A stretch of DNA of 64,000 bases from Rhodobacter sp. (GCA_027484145.1 JAIXUH010000026.1:664533-728532), one strand, 5' to 3'. Positions 16,185 to 26,021 are shown, counted from the stretch's first letter. Made by a program: numbers and translations. The notes: a model not told the origin generated them from the letters alone.

Positions 16185-17957
16185 TCATTCCGCTGCTTCC
16201 TGTTCCTTGCCCGGCCCCATCAGGGGCAGTTGCATTTCAAAAACCGCGCCACCACCATCGGCGTTATGGGCGGTCAACCTGCCTCCCAGGTCGTTCACAA
16301 TGCCGGACGAAATGGCCAGCCCAAGGCCGACCCCCTCGCCGGGTTTTTTGGTCGTGTAGAATGGCTCGAACAGATTATCGAGGTCGCTTATCCCATGGCC
16401 ATTGTCGCGCACCATCAGCACGGCCGTCTCACCCTGCGACAACAACAGGTCAATCTGCGGGGTCGGGCGGTCCTTGGTGGCATCCAGCGCGTTGCGCAGC
16501 AGGTTGATGATCACCTGTTCCAGCCGGATCCGGTCAGCCATGACCATCACTGGCTGACGGGGAAGGGCGCGGCTGATCTTGACGATCCGCGCCTTAAGCT
16601 GCGGCTCCATCATCGACAGGGCCGAACTGACCGCCTGCCGCAGATCGACAGGCTCGAATGCCTCGCCACCCTTGCGGGCATAGGACTTCAACTGCCGTGT
16701 GATCGCGCCCATCCGTTCGATCAGATCGTCGATCCGCTGGAACGACGACAACGCCTCATCCGGGCGCTTGCGTTGCAGCAACAACCGCGCCCCCGCCAGA
16801 TAGGTTTTCATGGCGGCCAGCGGCTGGTTCAACTCATGGCTGACGGCGGCCGACATTTCGCCCAAGGCCGCGAGTTTTGACGACTGCGCCAAGGTCAACT
16901 CGGCCACGGCAAGGTCTTTTTGCACCTTTTCGCGTTCCGCAATTTCGCGCTGCAACCGGGCGTTCAATAGCCGCAGTTCGGCAGATTCGCGCTGAAAGCT
17001 CATGGTTTGTGACCATGCCCGCCGCGACAGCACGTAAAAGGTCAGCGCCAGCAGGATGGCAAAGCCCATGATTTCCAGCGCCAAGACGCCGTTCACCCGT
17101 TCGCGCACCGAATCATAGGCGGTAAAGGTGACCATCCGCCACCCGCGAAAGGGCACCCGTGCCTCGGTCTTCATCACGGCCTGACCTTGCAGATAGGCGT
17201 CGGGCGGGGTTTGCGCCCAGTCTGCCGTTGCCTGCAGCGCCCGGCCGATGGCCGAAGGCGGCTCTTCCACCGCTAGGGCATCGATCAGCGGCAGCCCGCG
17301 CCAGCGGGGTTCGGTCGCAAGAATGACGGTGCCTTCACTGTCGGTGACCAAAACTGCATCCTGAAACCCGGCCCAGGCGCGTTCATATTTCATCAGGTCC
17401 ACCGACACGGCGATGACCCCGGCATGGCGGCCATCAACCACCACGGCGCGCGAATAGGTAAAGTCGAACCCACCGGTTTCGCGCCGCGCGGCGGTAAACA
17501 CGGTGTCCTTGCCCCGTAACGCATCGACGTAAAAACCAGCCGTACGATAGGACGTGCCCAAGGTGTTGCGGTTGGTGGCCCCGACCACGCGGCCATCGCC
17601 ATCCAGCAGCATCATCGACGCCACGCCGATTTCGGATTGCACGTTGATCAGCCGCTGCGAGGTCGACGAAAAGTTGCCCTCGCGCAGCGCATCCCCCAAA
17701 AGGGGATCGCCCGCCAGCAACAAGGGCACCACCGACGTGCGCTGCAATTCCGAAATGATGTTGCCGGAGTAAAGGGCAAGGCGCAGGTCGGTCCGGTTGC
17801 GGGTGGTTTCGGTAAAGCGTTCCGACAGCCAGCGGTTGGTGACCAGCACCACTCCAATGGCGACCAGCACCAAAAGCGCAATCACCAGTTTCACACGCCA
17901 GGTGATTCCCTGCGTGTCCTCGCCTTGATTGCTGTCTTGGTCCTGTGCGTCGGTCAT
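16185..17957 (-). CDS. DctB-family sensor histidine kinase
   Basis: 590 residues. Two membrane helices (about 25-45 and 300-320) flank a periplasmic sensor of the double-Cache kind. A coiled-coil leads to the H box SHELNQPLAAMK, then the N box LLRNALDA, G1 DNGHGI and G2 GVGLGLAI of the ATPase domain. It should phosphorylate the adjacent regulator, which begins a few bases after its stop. DctB kinases sense C4-dicarboxylates, but no dct transporter is in the window, so the ligand is unproven. Confidence 0.9.
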   Translation of the reverse strand: MTDAQDQDSNQGEDTQGITWRVKLVIALLVLVAIGVVLVTNRWLSERFTETTRNRTDLRLALYSGNIISELQRTSVVPLLLAGDPLLGDALREGNFSSTSQRLINVQSEIGVASMMLLDGDGRVVGATNRNTLGTSYRTAGFYVDALRGKDTVFTAARRETGGFDFTYSRAVVVDGRHAGVIAVSVDLMKYERAWAGFQDAVLVTDSEGTVILATEPRWRGLPLIDALAVEEPPSAIGRALQATADWAQTPPDAYLQGQAVMKTEARVPFRGWRMVTFTAYDSVRERVNGVLALEIMGFAILLALTFYVLSRRAWSQTMSFQRESAELRLLNARLQREIAEREKVQKDLAVAELTLAQSSKLAALGEMSAAVSHELNQPLAAMKTYLAGARLLLQRKRPDEALSSFQRIDDLIERMGAITRQLKSYARKGGEAFEPVDLRQAVSSALSMMEPQLKARIVKISRALPRQPVMVMADRIRLEQVIINLLRNALDATKDRPTPQIDLLLSQGETAVLMVRDNGHGISDLDNLFEPFYTTKKPGEGVGLGLAISSGIVNDLGGRLTAHNADGGGAVFEMQLPLMGPGKEQEAAE

Positions 17958-18003
17958 GGCCGGAGTCTAGGCGCAGGCTGGACCCGCCTCAAGCAGTCGG
18001 CCC

Positions 18004-18672
18004 TCAGGCAAGCGCCATCCCGCCCATCAGTGCGGCGAACATTGCGGCACCATCCGTACCGCCATGTGCGGCTTCGCTAGCGCGTTCCGGATGCGGCATC
18101 ATCCCCAGAACGCGGCGGTTGGCGGACAGTACACCCGCGATATCTGCCATCGATCCGTTGGGGTTCTGCGCATAGGTAAAGGCGATGCGATCCTCACCCT
18201 TCAGCTGGGCAAGGCCTTCGGAATCAATGGTGTAATTGCCATCGTGATGCGCGATCGGCACGCTGATCTGCTGGCCCGCCGCATAGCCTGTAGTAAAGGC
18301 ACTTTCAGCGGTGGCCACGTTCAGCACCACGGTCTTGCAGGCAAACTTCAGGCCCGCATTGCGCATCAGCGCACCGGGCAGCAGGCCCATCTCCGTCAGC
18401 ACCTGAAAGCCGTTGCAGATGCCCAGAACATAGCCGCCGCGCGCCGCATGGGCCTTGACCGCCGCCCCGATGGGCGACTGTGCCGCAATGGCCCCGCAGC
18501 GCAGATAATCGCCAAAGGAAAAGCCGCCCGGCACCCCCACCACATCAACGCCGTCTGGCAAGGTGCTGTCCTTGTGCCAGGCGCGGGTCACGGTGAACCC
18601 GGCCCGTTCAAAGGCCACGGCAAGGTCACGGTCGCAGTTCGATCCGGGAAAGGTGACGACGGCGGCTTTCAT
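18004..18672 (-). CDS. purQ: FGAM synthase glutamine amidotransferase subunit PurQ
   Basis: 222 residues of class I glutamine amidotransferase fold. The N-terminus MKAAVVTFPGSNCDRD is typical, the nucleophile cysteine lies in LGICNGFQ, and the C-terminal histidine/glutamate pair is in MMPHPERA. It supplies ammonia to PurL with PurS. ATG at 18672 follows GGAG by 8 bases; an upstream GTG at 18681 is less likely. It stands alone, away from purC and purS. Confidence 0.96.
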   Translation of the reverse strand: MKAAVVTFPGSNCDRDLAVAFERAGFTVTRAWHKDSTLPDGVDVVGVPGGFSFGDYLRCGAIAAQSPIGAAVKAHAARGGYVLGICNGFQVLTEMGLLPGALMRNAGLKFACKTVVLNVATAESAFTTGYAAGQQISVPIAHHDGNYTIDSEGLAQLKGEDRIAFTYAQNPNGSMADIAGVLSANRRVLGMMPHPERASEAAHGGTDGAAMFAALMGGMALA

Positions 18673-18775
18673 GGGGCACACTCCGGCAGAAAGGAATGCA
18701 CGCCCTTTAGCGCAAGGCGGCCCGCGCTGCCAGACCCCGCTTGCCGGTGACGCGCGGAAAGCGACGGCGGGCGGG

Positions 18776-19813
18776 TCAGTGCGCGAAATCGGTGATCACG
18801 GCCACGCCCGGCCCCATCGGCCCGTCAAAGGCCCGGAGTTCCGCCGATGCGCCCGACAGCGCCACCTCGCGCGCGACCAGCGGGCGCACGTCCACGCGGC
18901 CCGTCTCGATCAACCCCAAAAGCGACGGATAGCGCCACGCCGGCATGCCACGCGTGCCAAACAGCGCCAGTTGCTTCATGTAGACAGCGTTCATGTCGAT
19001 CTGCATCTGTGCCAAGTGGCCCGTTGGCAGACCTACCTGCACATGGCGCCCCAAGGGGCGCAGGCAGCCGATAGAGCCATTGACGGTTTGCGCAATTCCC
19101 AAGGCCTCGACGCTGACATGGGCCCCGCCTTTTGTGATCTCGATGATCTGCGCGGCCACATCGCCCTGCCGCGCATCCACCGCTGCCTCGGCGCCAAGCG
19201 ACAGGGCATGCTGCAGCTTTTCCGGCACCACATCGACCACAATGACACGCGCGCCCATGGCCCGGCCCAAAAGCAGCAGCGACAGGCCCACCCCGCCCGT
19301 GCCATGCACGGCCAGCCATTCGCCCGCCTGCAGGTTTGCCCGCCCGGTCAGTGCGTGCCATGCGGTGGTGACGCGACAGCCAAGACCGGCGGCAAGGGCC
19401 GGCGACAGGCTCTCTGGCAGTCGCGTCAGGTTATGGGCATGGGGTGCGCTGACATATTCGGCATAGGCCCCGGGCTCGCCAAACCCCGGCACGCGCTGCG
19501 CCCGGCAAGTCGTGGTCTGGCCCGAGTGACACTCAGGGCATTGGCCGCAAGCCAGAATGAAGGGCGCAATGACCCGATCCCCCGGCATCCATTTGGCCAA
19601 GGGGCCCGCCTCGACCACCTCGCCACAATACTCGTGGCCGGGAATCGCACCGGGCTTGACCTTGGGATGTTCGCCCACCCAGCCGTGCCAATCGCTGCGG
19701 CAAATGCCACAGGCAAGGACCCGCAAGACCACCCCATCGGGCGTACAGACCGGGTCAGGTGTGGTTTCGATCGCAAGGTCGGCTCGATAGGCCCTGAGGA
19801 TGGCAGCGCGCAT
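18776..19813 (-). CDS. Zinc-dependent alcohol dehydrogenase (MDR family)
   Basis: 345 residues. The catalytic-zinc ligands are C35 in ACGICRSD and the G-H-E at about 59-61; the four-cysteine structural-zinc loop CGQCPECHSGQTTTC is complete. The Rossmann motif GTGGVGLS binds NAD(P). Substrate is unknown. Start ATG at 19813 gives the normal family N-terminus MRAAILRAY. About 100 bases separate it from purQ downstream, and it does not seem to belong to that pathway. Confidence 0.88.
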   Translation of the reverse strand: MRAAILRAYRADLAIETTPDPVCTPDGVVLRVLACGICRSDWHGWVGEHPKVKPGAIPGHEYCGEVVEAGPLAKWMPGDRVIAPFILACGQCPECHSGQTTTCRAQRVPGFGEPGAYAEYVSAPHAHNLTRLPESLSPALAAGLGCRVTTAWHALTGRANLQAGEWLAVHGTGGVGLSLLLLGRAMGARVIVVDVVPEKLQHALSLGAEAAVDARQGDVAAQIIEITKGGAHVSVEALGIAQTVNGSIGCLRPLGRHVQVGLPTGHLAQMQIDMNAVYMKQLALFGTRGMPAWRYPSLLGLIETGRVDVRPLVAREVALSGASAELRAFDGPMGPGVAVITDFAH

Positions 19814-19861
19814 GATGGATCTCCCTTGGCGACCAGATCAGCCATCGCAGCGACCAAGGCG

Positions 19862-20077
19862 TCAACCCCTGTAGTGGTTCAACACGAACACCCGGATGGC
19901 CGAGGCCAATCCGGCATCCGGCGGGCGCCCGGCATCGATCTGCGCGGCAAGCGCGTTGATCGTCATCCCTTCAGCAGCCGCGATGTCGCGGAAGGCCTGC
20001 CAGAACGCCTCTTCCAAAGACACGCTGGTGCGGTGTCCATGAAGGGTCAGCGAATGTTTGACGGGACGCGCGGTCAT
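19862..20077 (-). CDS. Ribbon-helix-helix domain protein
   Basis: 71 residues that read as one RHH_4-type ribbon-helix-helix domain: a beta-strand HSLTLHGHRTSVSLE followed by two helices. Such proteins bind DNA as dimers; the target is unknown. ATG at 20077 is preferred over 20107 because it gives the compact domain. It is the last gene of a group with fumC, a DUF4169 gene and a 95-residue protein on the same strand. Confidence 0.75.
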   Translation of the reverse strand: MTARPVKHSLTLHGHRTSVSLEEAFWQAFRDIAAAEGMTINALAAQIDAGRPPDAGLASAIRVFVLNHYRG

Positions 20078-20125
20078 GCCCCAGCCTAGCCCCTGGACCG
20101 GCACCAAGGCCAGAGGCTTGGCCCA

Positions 20126-20169
20126 CCGGAGTTTTCAAAACTCCGGTCCGGAACCTTGCAAGGTTCCGG
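20126..20169. repeat. Two adjacent perfect palindromes
   Basis: ccggagtttt-c-aaaactccgg (20126-20146) and ccggaacctt-gc-aaggttccgg (20148-20169) are both perfect inverted repeats with the same ccgga outer ends and lie one base apart. The stop codon of the 95-residue gene (20135-20137) lies at the centre of the first. Such palindromes look like repetitive extragenic elements. Confidence 0.75.
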
Positions 20170-20422
20170 CGCGATCCCCAGCGGACGGCGACCAGACCAA
20201 TTGGCGCAAGGGTTCGCTGTTGCAAAAAATCACGAACTGCCCTGCGTTTTCGATCACGGAAAAGCCGCGGCGCTGCACCTCTTGCAAAAAGGCATCGCGG
20301 CCATAGAACCGCTCGATATCGCGGATCTTGCGCCGGATCACACCGCCTTCGCGTGCGGCCTGAGAGGAGAACATGTGCAAGAGCCACGCCTGCGGGCTCA
20401 TATGCAGCAGCATATCGTTCAT
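20135..20422 (-). CDS. Conserved small protein, function unknown, 3' end formed by a palindromic repeat
   Basis: 95 residues starting MNDMLLHMSPQAWLLHMFSS, then an R-R-K-I-R-D-I-E-R-F-x-G-R stretch and R-R-G-F-x-V-I-E-N-A-G-Q-F-V-I-F-C-N. I recognise it as a short conserved Rhodobacterales protein that is sometimes labelled phosphoribosylanthranilate isomerase, which its size does not support. The last ten residues are encoded by the palindromic repeats at 20126-20169, so its native C-terminus may have been replaced. It lies between the DUF4169 gene and the RHH gene. Confidence 0.65.
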   Translation of the reverse strand: MNDMLLHMSPQAWLLHMFSSQAAREGGVIRRKIRDIERFYGRDAFLQEVQRRGFSVIENAGQFVIFCNSEPLRQLVWSPSAGDRAGTLQGSGPEF

Positions 20423-20469
20423 TGGCCACCTCCTGCCCACAGGATGCGGCACAGGTTGTTAAGGCGGCG

Positions 20470-20649
20470 TTAATCGGGTTTGCGTTCATGCCCGTCGAGG
20501 TCACGGGCCGCCTTGGCGGCCCGTGCCTGTTCCAGATCGCGCTCGGCTTTGCTGCGCCCAAACCTTGCGGCGTTCTCATCGCCCTTGGCGCGCGCGGCCT
20601 TACGGGCCGCTTCCTTGCGTTTGCGCGCCAGATTGATGAGTTCGGCCAT
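20470..20649 (-). CDS. DUF4169 family small basic protein
   Basis: 59 residues, MAELINLARKRKEAARK at the start, almost entirely charged helix rich in Arg, Lys and Ala. This matches the DUF4169 family, which is found next to fumC in Rhodobacterales. Function is unknown. Its ATG (20649) is three bases after the fumC stop (20653), so it is surely co-transcribed. Confidence 0.8.
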   Translation of the reverse strand: MAELINLARKRKEAARKAARAKGDENAARFGRSKAERDLEQARAAKAARDLDGHERKPD

Positions 20650-20652
20650 GGC

Positions 20653-22047
20653 TCAGCCCTTGGGTCCGATCATGTCTTCGGGCCGCACCACACGGTCGAA
20701 GGTGTCGCCATCGACATAGCCCAGGGCAATCGCTTCTTCGCGCAGGGTCGTGCCGTTCTTGTGCGCGGTCTTGGCGACCTTGGTTGCGGCATCATAGCCG
20801 ATGGTGGGGGCAAGCGCCGTCACCAGCATCAGCGATTCCTTCATCAGTTTGTCGATCCGCGCCACGTTGGCTTGAGTGCCCACCACCATGTTATCGGTGA
20901 ACGACCCCGCCGCATCGCCCAGAAGCTGCATGGATTGCAGCACGTTATAGGCCATCATCGGGTTATAGACGTTCAGTTCGAAATGCCCCTGCGATCCGGC
21001 AAATCCAACAGCCGCATCATTGCCCATGACCTGGGCGCAGACCATGGTCAGCGCCTCGGCTTGTGTCGGGTTGACCTTGCCCGGCATGATCGACGATCCC
21101 GGTTCGTTTTCCGGCAGGATCAGTTCGCCCAGACCCGAGCGCGGGCCAGACCCCAGCAGCCGCAGGTCATTGGCGATCTTAAACAGGCTGGCGGCAACTG
21201 TTTTCAGTGCACCCGAGAACATCACCATCGCGTCATGGGCGGCCAAGGCTTCGAACTTGTTGGGCGCAGTGACAAAGGGCAGGTCCGTGATCTGCGCGAT
21301 AGCCGCAGCAACCCGCGTGTCCCAACCGACGCGCGTGTTCAGCCCGGTGCCGACCGCGGTGCCACCTTGGGCCAGTTCATAAATGTCGGGCAGGCACATC
21401 TTGACCCGTGCAATGCCCTTGGCCACCTGCGCGGCATAGCCGCCGAATTCCTGCCCCAGCGTCAGGGGGGTCGCATCCTGCGTGTGGGTGCGGCCGATCT
21501 TGATGATATCCTTGAATTCTTCGGATTTCGCGGCAAGGGCGGCATGCAGCTTTTCCAGCCCTGGCAGCAGCACATCGCGGGCCATCATGCCAATCGCCAC
21601 GTGCATGGCGGTGGGAAAGGTGTCGTTCGACGACTGGCCCATGTTGACGTGGTCATTCGGGTGGACAGGCTTTTTGCTGCCCTTCACCCCGCCCAGCATT
21701 TCGATCGCGCGGTTCGAGATCACCTCGTTTGCATTCATGTTCGACTGTGTGCCCGACCCTGTCTGCCACACGACGAGCGGGAAGTTGTCATCGAACTTGC
21801 CATCGATCACCTCGGTTGCGGCGGCGATGATCGCGGCACCCAACTCTGGCGAAATGTCGCCTTGCACGATGTTGACCTCGGCACAGGCTTTTTTGATCAC
21901 GCCCAGTGCGCGGATGATCGCCACAGGCTGGCGTTCCCAGCCGATAGGAAAGTTGATGATCGAGCGCTGCGTCTGCGCGCCCCAATACTTGTCGGCAGGA
22001 ACCTCAAGCGGGCCAAAGCTGTCGGTTTCAGTGCGGGTGGCGGACAT
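20653..22047 (-). CDS. fumC: Class II fumarate hydratase
   Basis: 464 residues. The signature [11 protein letters not shown] is intact, as are the [12 protein letters not shown] and HTQDATP substrate-site regions. Class II fumarases are iron-free homotetramers that hydrate fumarate to malate in the TCA cycle. ATG at 22047 gives the standard N-terminus; an upstream start at 22104 is not needed. sspB lies 92 bases upstream and DUF4169 directly downstream. Confidence 0.97.
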   Translation of the reverse strand: MSATRTETDSFGPLEVPADKYWGAQTQRSIINFPIGWERQPVAIIRALGVIKKACAEVNIVQGDISPELGAAIIAAATEVIDGKFDDNFPLVVWQTGSGTQSNMNANEVISNRAIEMLGGVKGSKKPVHPNDHVNMGQSSNDTFPTAMHVAIGMMARDVLLPGLEKLHAALAAKSEEFKDIIKIGRTHTQDATPLTLGQEFGGYAAQVAKGIARVKMCLPDIYELAQGGTAVGTGLNTRVGWDTRVAAAIAQITDLPFVTAPNKFEALAAHDAMVMFSGALKTVAASLFKIANDLRLLGSGPRSGLGELILPENEPGSSIMPGKVNPTQAEALTMVCAQVMGNDAAVGFAGSQGHFELNVYNPMMAYNVLQSMQLLGDAAGSFTDNMVVGTQANVARIDKLMKESLMLVTALAPTIGYDAATKVAKTAHKNGTTLREEAIALGYVDGDTFDRVVRPEDMIGPKG

Positions 22048-22139
22048 CTGCAAGCCTCCTGATTTTGCTGCCTGTCGTTTAGGGGCAGAAACGGTCAAAA
22101 TCAATCGGCATACCGTCGCATACAGCAGCGGGCGCAGCC

Positions 22140-22592
22140 CTATTGTTTGCGGAACTTGTCGAGGCTGACCACTTCTGCATCATGCTGCGGTGGCGGATCA
22201 TCGTCGCCATCGTCATCATCATCGTCGTCATCCTCTTCGGCGTGGCTTTCAAAGCGCAGGCCGAATTCGACCGACGGATCGACAAAGGTGCGCACCGCAT
22301 CAAACGGAATCACCAAAGGTTCGGGCTGGTTGCCAAAGTTCAGCGTGACCGAAAAGCCGTCATCCGTAACATTCAGGTTTTCGAACCAGTGCTGAATGAC
22401 GATGGTCATTTCGGACGGATAGCGCGACTTCAGCCAATCGGCGATATCAACGTCGGGGTGCGTGGTGTCGAAGGTGATAAAGAAATGATGTGCCCCCGGC
22501 AGGCCATTCACAGAGACATCTTCCAGAACGGACTGGATCAGGCTCCGCATCGCGCGATGCATCAGATTTCCGTAATCGATCGACCGCGCCAT
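22140..22592 (-). CDS. sspB: SspB-like ClpXP adaptor
   Basis: 150 residues: a substrate-binding domain (about 1-110) beginning [15 protein letters not shown], an acidic linker with a run of Asp residues, and a C-terminal ClpX-binding tail [10 protein letters not shown]. SspB-alpha proteins deliver ssrA-tagged and other substrates to ClpXP. Two ATG codons lie in tandem (22595 and 22592); the second fits the family N-terminus and has GAGG 7 bases upstream. Confidence 0.9.
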   Translation of the reverse strand: MARSIDYGNLMHRAMRSLIQSVLEDVSVNGLPGAHHFFITFDTTHPDVDIADWLKSRYPSEMTIVIQHWFENLNVTDDGFSVTLNFGNQPEPLVIPFDAVRTFVDPSVEFGLRFESHAEEDDDDDDDDGDDDPPPQHDAEVVSLDKFRKQ

Positions 22593-22687
22593 CATAAAAC
22601 CTCAAGCCACTTGGGTGCAGCATAGGGAATTCCCCTTCGAAGGGAAGGGGGCGTGCGGCGCGAATTTCGTGCCGGGGGCAGGGCGCG

Positions 22688-23929
22688 TCAAACCGACGCC
22701 ACAACCACAGACAGAACCGCGCATAGCACCAGCACCTGCCACAACGGGCGGTGCAACCACAGCAGGGCGATGCCAGCGATGATCGCAAGTACAAAGGCCG
22801 TCACGTTCAGCGTGGTCAGGTCAGGCCTAAGAATCTGCACCGGGCCAAAACCTGCTGTCCCCAGCGTGCCAAACAACAGGTGCAGCGCAAACCACAGCGA
22901 CAGGTTCGCAATCACCCCGACCACCGCCGCCATGATGGCTGACAGGGCCCCCGCAAGGCGCGGGTCCGCCGTGATGCGCGCAAGATAAGGCGCGCCGACA
23001 AAGATCCACAAAAAGCAGGGCACAAAGGTCATCCACAGCGTGACGACCGCCGCCGCCACTCCCATGGGCCAGCCCCCTTCGCGATGGCCCGCCACATAGC
23101 CCACAAATTCGGTAACAAGGATCAGCGGCCCCGGCGTGGTTTCGGCCAGCCCAAGCCCGTCCATCATCTGCTGCAGGGTCAGCCAACCTTTGACCTGCAC
23201 CACCTCTTGCGTCATCCACGCCAGAACGGCATAGGCGCCGCCAAAGGTCACGACGGCCAGCTTGGAAAAGAACCAGCCGATCTCGAACAACAGGCCGCCC
23301 TGCACCCAAAGCGCGGCCAGCGGTACCAACCAGATCGCGCCCCAGATCAGCAGCGTCTGCGCGGTTTTTGGCGCCACCACCACGGGCAGCGGCTCGGTCG
23401 TGGCGCGTGCCGTGGCAAAGCCCCACAGGCCCGCCGCCGCGATGATCACCGGAAAGGGCAGGTTCAGGGCGAACAGCCCCAAAAAGGCCAAGACAGCGAT
23501 CACCATGGCCTGCGTGCCCTTCAGGGCGCGCTTGGACACGCGGATCAGTGCCTCGATCACGATGGCAATCACGGCGGCCTGCACGCCCAGAAAGATGGCT
23601 TCCATCAAGGGAAGCGCGCCATAGGCTGCATAGAGGGCTGACAAGGCGAGAACCACCAGCGCACCGGGCAGCACGAACAGGCCACCGGCGATGATCCCGC
23701 CAAGGGTGCCATGCAGGCGCCATCCGGCCCATGTGGCCAGTTGCATCGCTTCGGGGCCGGGCAGCAGCATGCAAAACGACAGGGCCGAAAGATAATCCTT
23801 TTCCGACAGCCATTTGCGCTGATCCACCAGTTCGCGGTGCATCAGGGCAATCTGGGCGGCAGGCCCGCCAAAGGACAAAACGCCGATCCGGGCAAAGGTG
23901 CGCGTCAATTCGCCAAGGCTGACGGTCAT
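22688..23929 (-). CDS. chrA: Chromate transporter ChrA (two-domain)
   Basis: 413 residues with two homologous halves of about 5-6 membrane helices each. The N-terminal half carries the ChrA features SFGGPAAQIALMH and LLPGPEAMQLATWAG; the C-terminal half has FGGAYAVLAWM and ETTPGPLILVTEFVG. Long ChrA proteins efflux chromate, probably as a chromate/sulfate-related exchanger. ATG at 23929 follows the upstream stop by one base (TGA-C-ATG), so it is tightly coupled to the ChrB-like gene. Confidence 0.92.
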   Translation of the reverse strand: MTVSLGELTRTFARIGVLSFGGPAAQIALMHRELVDQRKWLSEKDYLSALSFCMLLPGPEAMQLATWAGWRLHGTLGGIIAGGLFVLPGALVVLALSALYAAYGALPLMEAIFLGVQAAVIAIVIEALIRVSKRALKGTQAMVIAVLAFLGLFALNLPFPVIIAAAGLWGFATARATTEPLPVVVAPKTAQTLLIWGAIWLVPLAALWVQGGLLFEIGWFFSKLAVVTFGGAYAVLAWMTQEVVQVKGWLTLQQMMDGLGLAETTPGPLILVTEFVGYVAGHREGGWPMGVAAAVVTLWMTFVPCFLWIFVGAPYLARITADPRLAGALSAIMAAVVGVIANLSLWFALHLLFGTLGTAGFGPVQILRPDLTTLNVTAFVLAIIAGIALLWLHRPLWQVLVLCAVLSVVVASV

Positions 23930-23930
23930 G

Positions 23931-24722
23931 TCATGCGCCCCGGTTCGCGGGCCAATCATGGCCTTCGTCAAACCCGTCGCGCGCCCAGCGATAGAGCGCG
24001 TCATACACCATCATTCCGGCCTCCAGTTGGGCAAGATCATCGCGATACATCCGTGACAGGCCCACCGATATGGCCAAAAGCCCCGCCGCTTGGGGCGAAA
24101 GGGCATGGCGGTCTGTATCCGCAGCGCGGATGACAAGGGCAAGACGATCCAGCGCCGGCGTGTGCAGGCCAAAGACATCCAGCATGCGGTCAAAGGTGCA
24201 TTCATCCCCGATATGGCTGAAATCGCACCCTTCGACATCAAAGGGGATGGCGGCAAAACGTGTTGCCACGTCCAGCACCTCGGTCGGGGCGACGAACAGC
24301 ATTTTGGCCTGCGGGTCCATCCAGCGCCGGATCAGCCACGGGCAGGCGATTCGGTCGATCTTCGGGCGCTGACGCGTCACCCACAGATGGCCTGTGGGGC
24401 GGGCGGCGATGGGGGTCATCGGCAGTTCGGCGGCGGCCCAAGCGGCCATGCCTCCCTCCAGCACCTCGGCGGCAATGCCTTGGGTCCGCAGCAGGGCCGC
24501 GGCCCCTTCGGACAATTTGCGCCCGCGCGCGCAGACAACCACCGCCCGTGCCACACCCTGCGGCAAGGCAACGCCGTCATGCGGCATGATGCTGGCGGTG
24601 GGAACCACAAAGGGCAGGGTTGCGCGATCTTCGGGCAGGCGCACATCGACAACACAAGGCGCATCGGGCGTGCCAATCAGGCGCGCAAGTTGTTGCGAAG
24701 AAATCGTAAACGGGTTTGGCAT
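23931..24722 (-). CDS. Rhodanese-ChrB fusion, chromate resistance protein
   Basis: 263 residues. Residues about 10-100 form a rhodanese domain with the loop VVVCARGRKLSEG, cysteine present. Residues about 115-260 match the C-terminal ChrB domain, including RPKIDRIACPWLIRRW. ChrB proteins regulate or assist ChrA-based chromate resistance; here a rhodanese replaces the usual DNA-binding N-terminal part, so a regulatory role is less clear. The start ATG at 24722 is chosen because the earlier frame from 24908 overlaps the apt terminator. Confidence 0.85.
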   Translation of the reverse strand: MPNPFTISSQQLARLIGTPDAPCVVDVRLPEDRATLPFVVPTASIMPHDGVALPQGVARAVVVCARGRKLSEGAAALLRTQGIAAEVLEGGMAAWAAAELPMTPIAARPTGHLWVTRQRPKIDRIACPWLIRRWMDPQAKMLFVAPTEVLDVATRFAAIPFDVEGCDFSHIGDECTFDRMLDVFGLHTPALDRLALVIRAADTDRHALSPQAAGLLAISVGLSRMYRDDLAQLEAGMMVYDALYRWARDGFDEGHDWPANRGA

Positions 24723-24848
24723 GGCGGCTTCCGTGCTTGAGACAGCTTGCAAGGGGTGCGTGTCTTGGGCCGCAGCCTCATGAGGCGCCCGCGAGCCCCA
24801 TGTCGGAACCATGCCGGGCGATCCGCGCAGGGTCAACCCGCAAAAAGT

Positions 24849-24878
24849 GACCCCGCCGGGGAAGGGGCCCGGCGGGGT
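24849..24878 (-). terminator. Terminator of apt
   Basis: An 11-bp stem (24850-24860 with 24868-24878) and a 7-nt loop, followed on the minus strand by CACTTTTTG. It lies about 130 bases past the apt stop; no gene lies between. Confidence 0.75.
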
Positions 24879-25006
24879 GGGGTGTGTAACGTGTGATGCA
24901 AGCAGCACGTCGATGGAGCCGTTTTAGCCCCGGTGCAAGCAGTCGCGGGCACAAGGCCCTGTTCCGGGGATAGCCGGCAAACCCTACTTTAGCGTTAAAC
25001 CGCGAC

Positions 25007-25540
25007 CTATAATCCTTCAAAGGCGCACAGGGCATGTACGTCCATTCCCATCGCCTCCAGCTTTTTGCGGCCGCCCAGATCGGGCAGGTCCACCACAAAG
25101 GCGCAGCCGATGACCTGCGCGCCCAGCCGTTCGATCAGCTTGATCCCGGCCTCGGCGGTGCCGCCGGTGGCCAAAAGGTCATCAACCAGCAGCACCTTTT
25201 CGCCCGGTTGCATGGCGTCATCATGCACCTCGACCACCGCCTCGCCGTATTCCAGCGTATAGGCTTGGCTGATGGTCTGGCCCGGCAGCTTGCCCTTCTT
25301 GCGGATGGGGACAAAGCCGGTCGACAACTGGTGCGCGACGGCCCCGCCAAGGATGAAGCCCCGCGCCTCGAGACCCACCACCTTGTCGATCCGCATCCCG
25401 GCATAGGGGGCCAGCAACTGGTCGACACACATGCGAAACCCCCGCGGGTCGGCGAACAGGGTGGTGACATCGCGGAACAAGATCCCCTCATGCGGGAAAT
25501 CCACGATGGTGCGGATATAGTCACGGATTGTTTTCGCCAT
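25007..25540 (-). CDS. apt: Adenine phosphoribosyltransferase
   Basis: 177 residues. The PRPP-binding loop [13 protein letters not shown] is present, and [10 protein letters not shown] near the N-terminus is typical of APT. It converts adenine and PRPP to AMP. It is the last gene of an operon whose first gene makes adenine from methylthioadenosine (mtnP), so it recycles that adenine. Ten bases separate it from the DUF2269 gene upstream. Confidence 0.96.
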   Translation of the reverse strand: MAKTIRDYIRTIVDFPHEGILFRDVTTLFADPRGFRMCVDQLLAPYAGMRIDKVVGLEARGFILGGAVAHQLSTGFVPIRKKGKLPGQTISQAYTLEYGEAVVEVHDDAMQPGEKVLLVDDLLATGGTAEAGIKLIERLGAQVIGCAFVVDLPDLGGRKKLEAMGMDVHALCAFEGL

Positions 25541-25550
25541 GGCGGGCCTT

Positions 25551-26021
25551 TCAAAAGTCGGGTTTGTGTACCATCAGCCAGAATACCGCGACAAGTGCGA
25601 CAAAGGCAGGCCAGCCGAGGGCGAACCACACCCGGTAGGCGCGCAGGGCCGCAGCAGGCAAATCGGTGCCATTGGCCAGTGCCGCCGCAGCCAGATCGCG
25701 GATACGAAGTTGCAGCATCACAACCGGGACCCAGCAGCAGAACGCGAATACATACAGCGCGTAACTCGCCAGCAGCCATGGCGCCGTCAGGGAATGCCCG
25801 GCCAGATGGATCAGCCAGAGCCCCGTCACCGGCTGGATCAGACCGGCAGGGGTGGTGAACAGCCAGTCCGCGACAACCACGCCCGATGCGACCGAGTGGA
25901 TCGTCTCGACCCGCCGGGTGCGCATCGCCCAGACCATCTGGAATGCCGTCCCGATCCCGGTGCCGAACAGCACAGTGGACGACAAGATATGCAGCCAGCG
26001 GGCAAGCAGGTAGGAATCCAT
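25551..26021 (-). CDS. DUF2269 membrane protein
   Basis: 156 residues with four hydrophobic helices. The first contains the [12 protein letters not shown] pattern found in DUF2269 integral membrane proteins. Function is unknown. Its ATG overlaps the stop of the preceding SDR-DoxX gene by one base (TGATG), and apt follows after 10 bases. The pair of membrane genes thus sits inside a purine/methionine salvage operon for no known reason. Confidence 0.8.
   Translation of the reverse strand: MDSYLLARWLHILSSTVLFGTGIGTAFQMVWAMRTRRVETIHSVASGVVVADWLFTTPAGLIQPVTGLWLIHLAGHSLTAPWLLASYALYVFAFCCWVPVVMLQLRIRDLAAAALANGTDLPAAALRAYRVWFALGWPAFVALVAVFWLMVHKPDF

Noticed and set aside
20353..22062. 569-codon plus-strand open frame opposite fumC
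   Set aside because: Antisense to fumC, no RBS, no family resemblance.
22205..22235. Simple repeat of tcatcg/tcgtca triplets that could be taken for a satellite
   Set aside because: It codes for the acidic Asp run in the linker of SspB.
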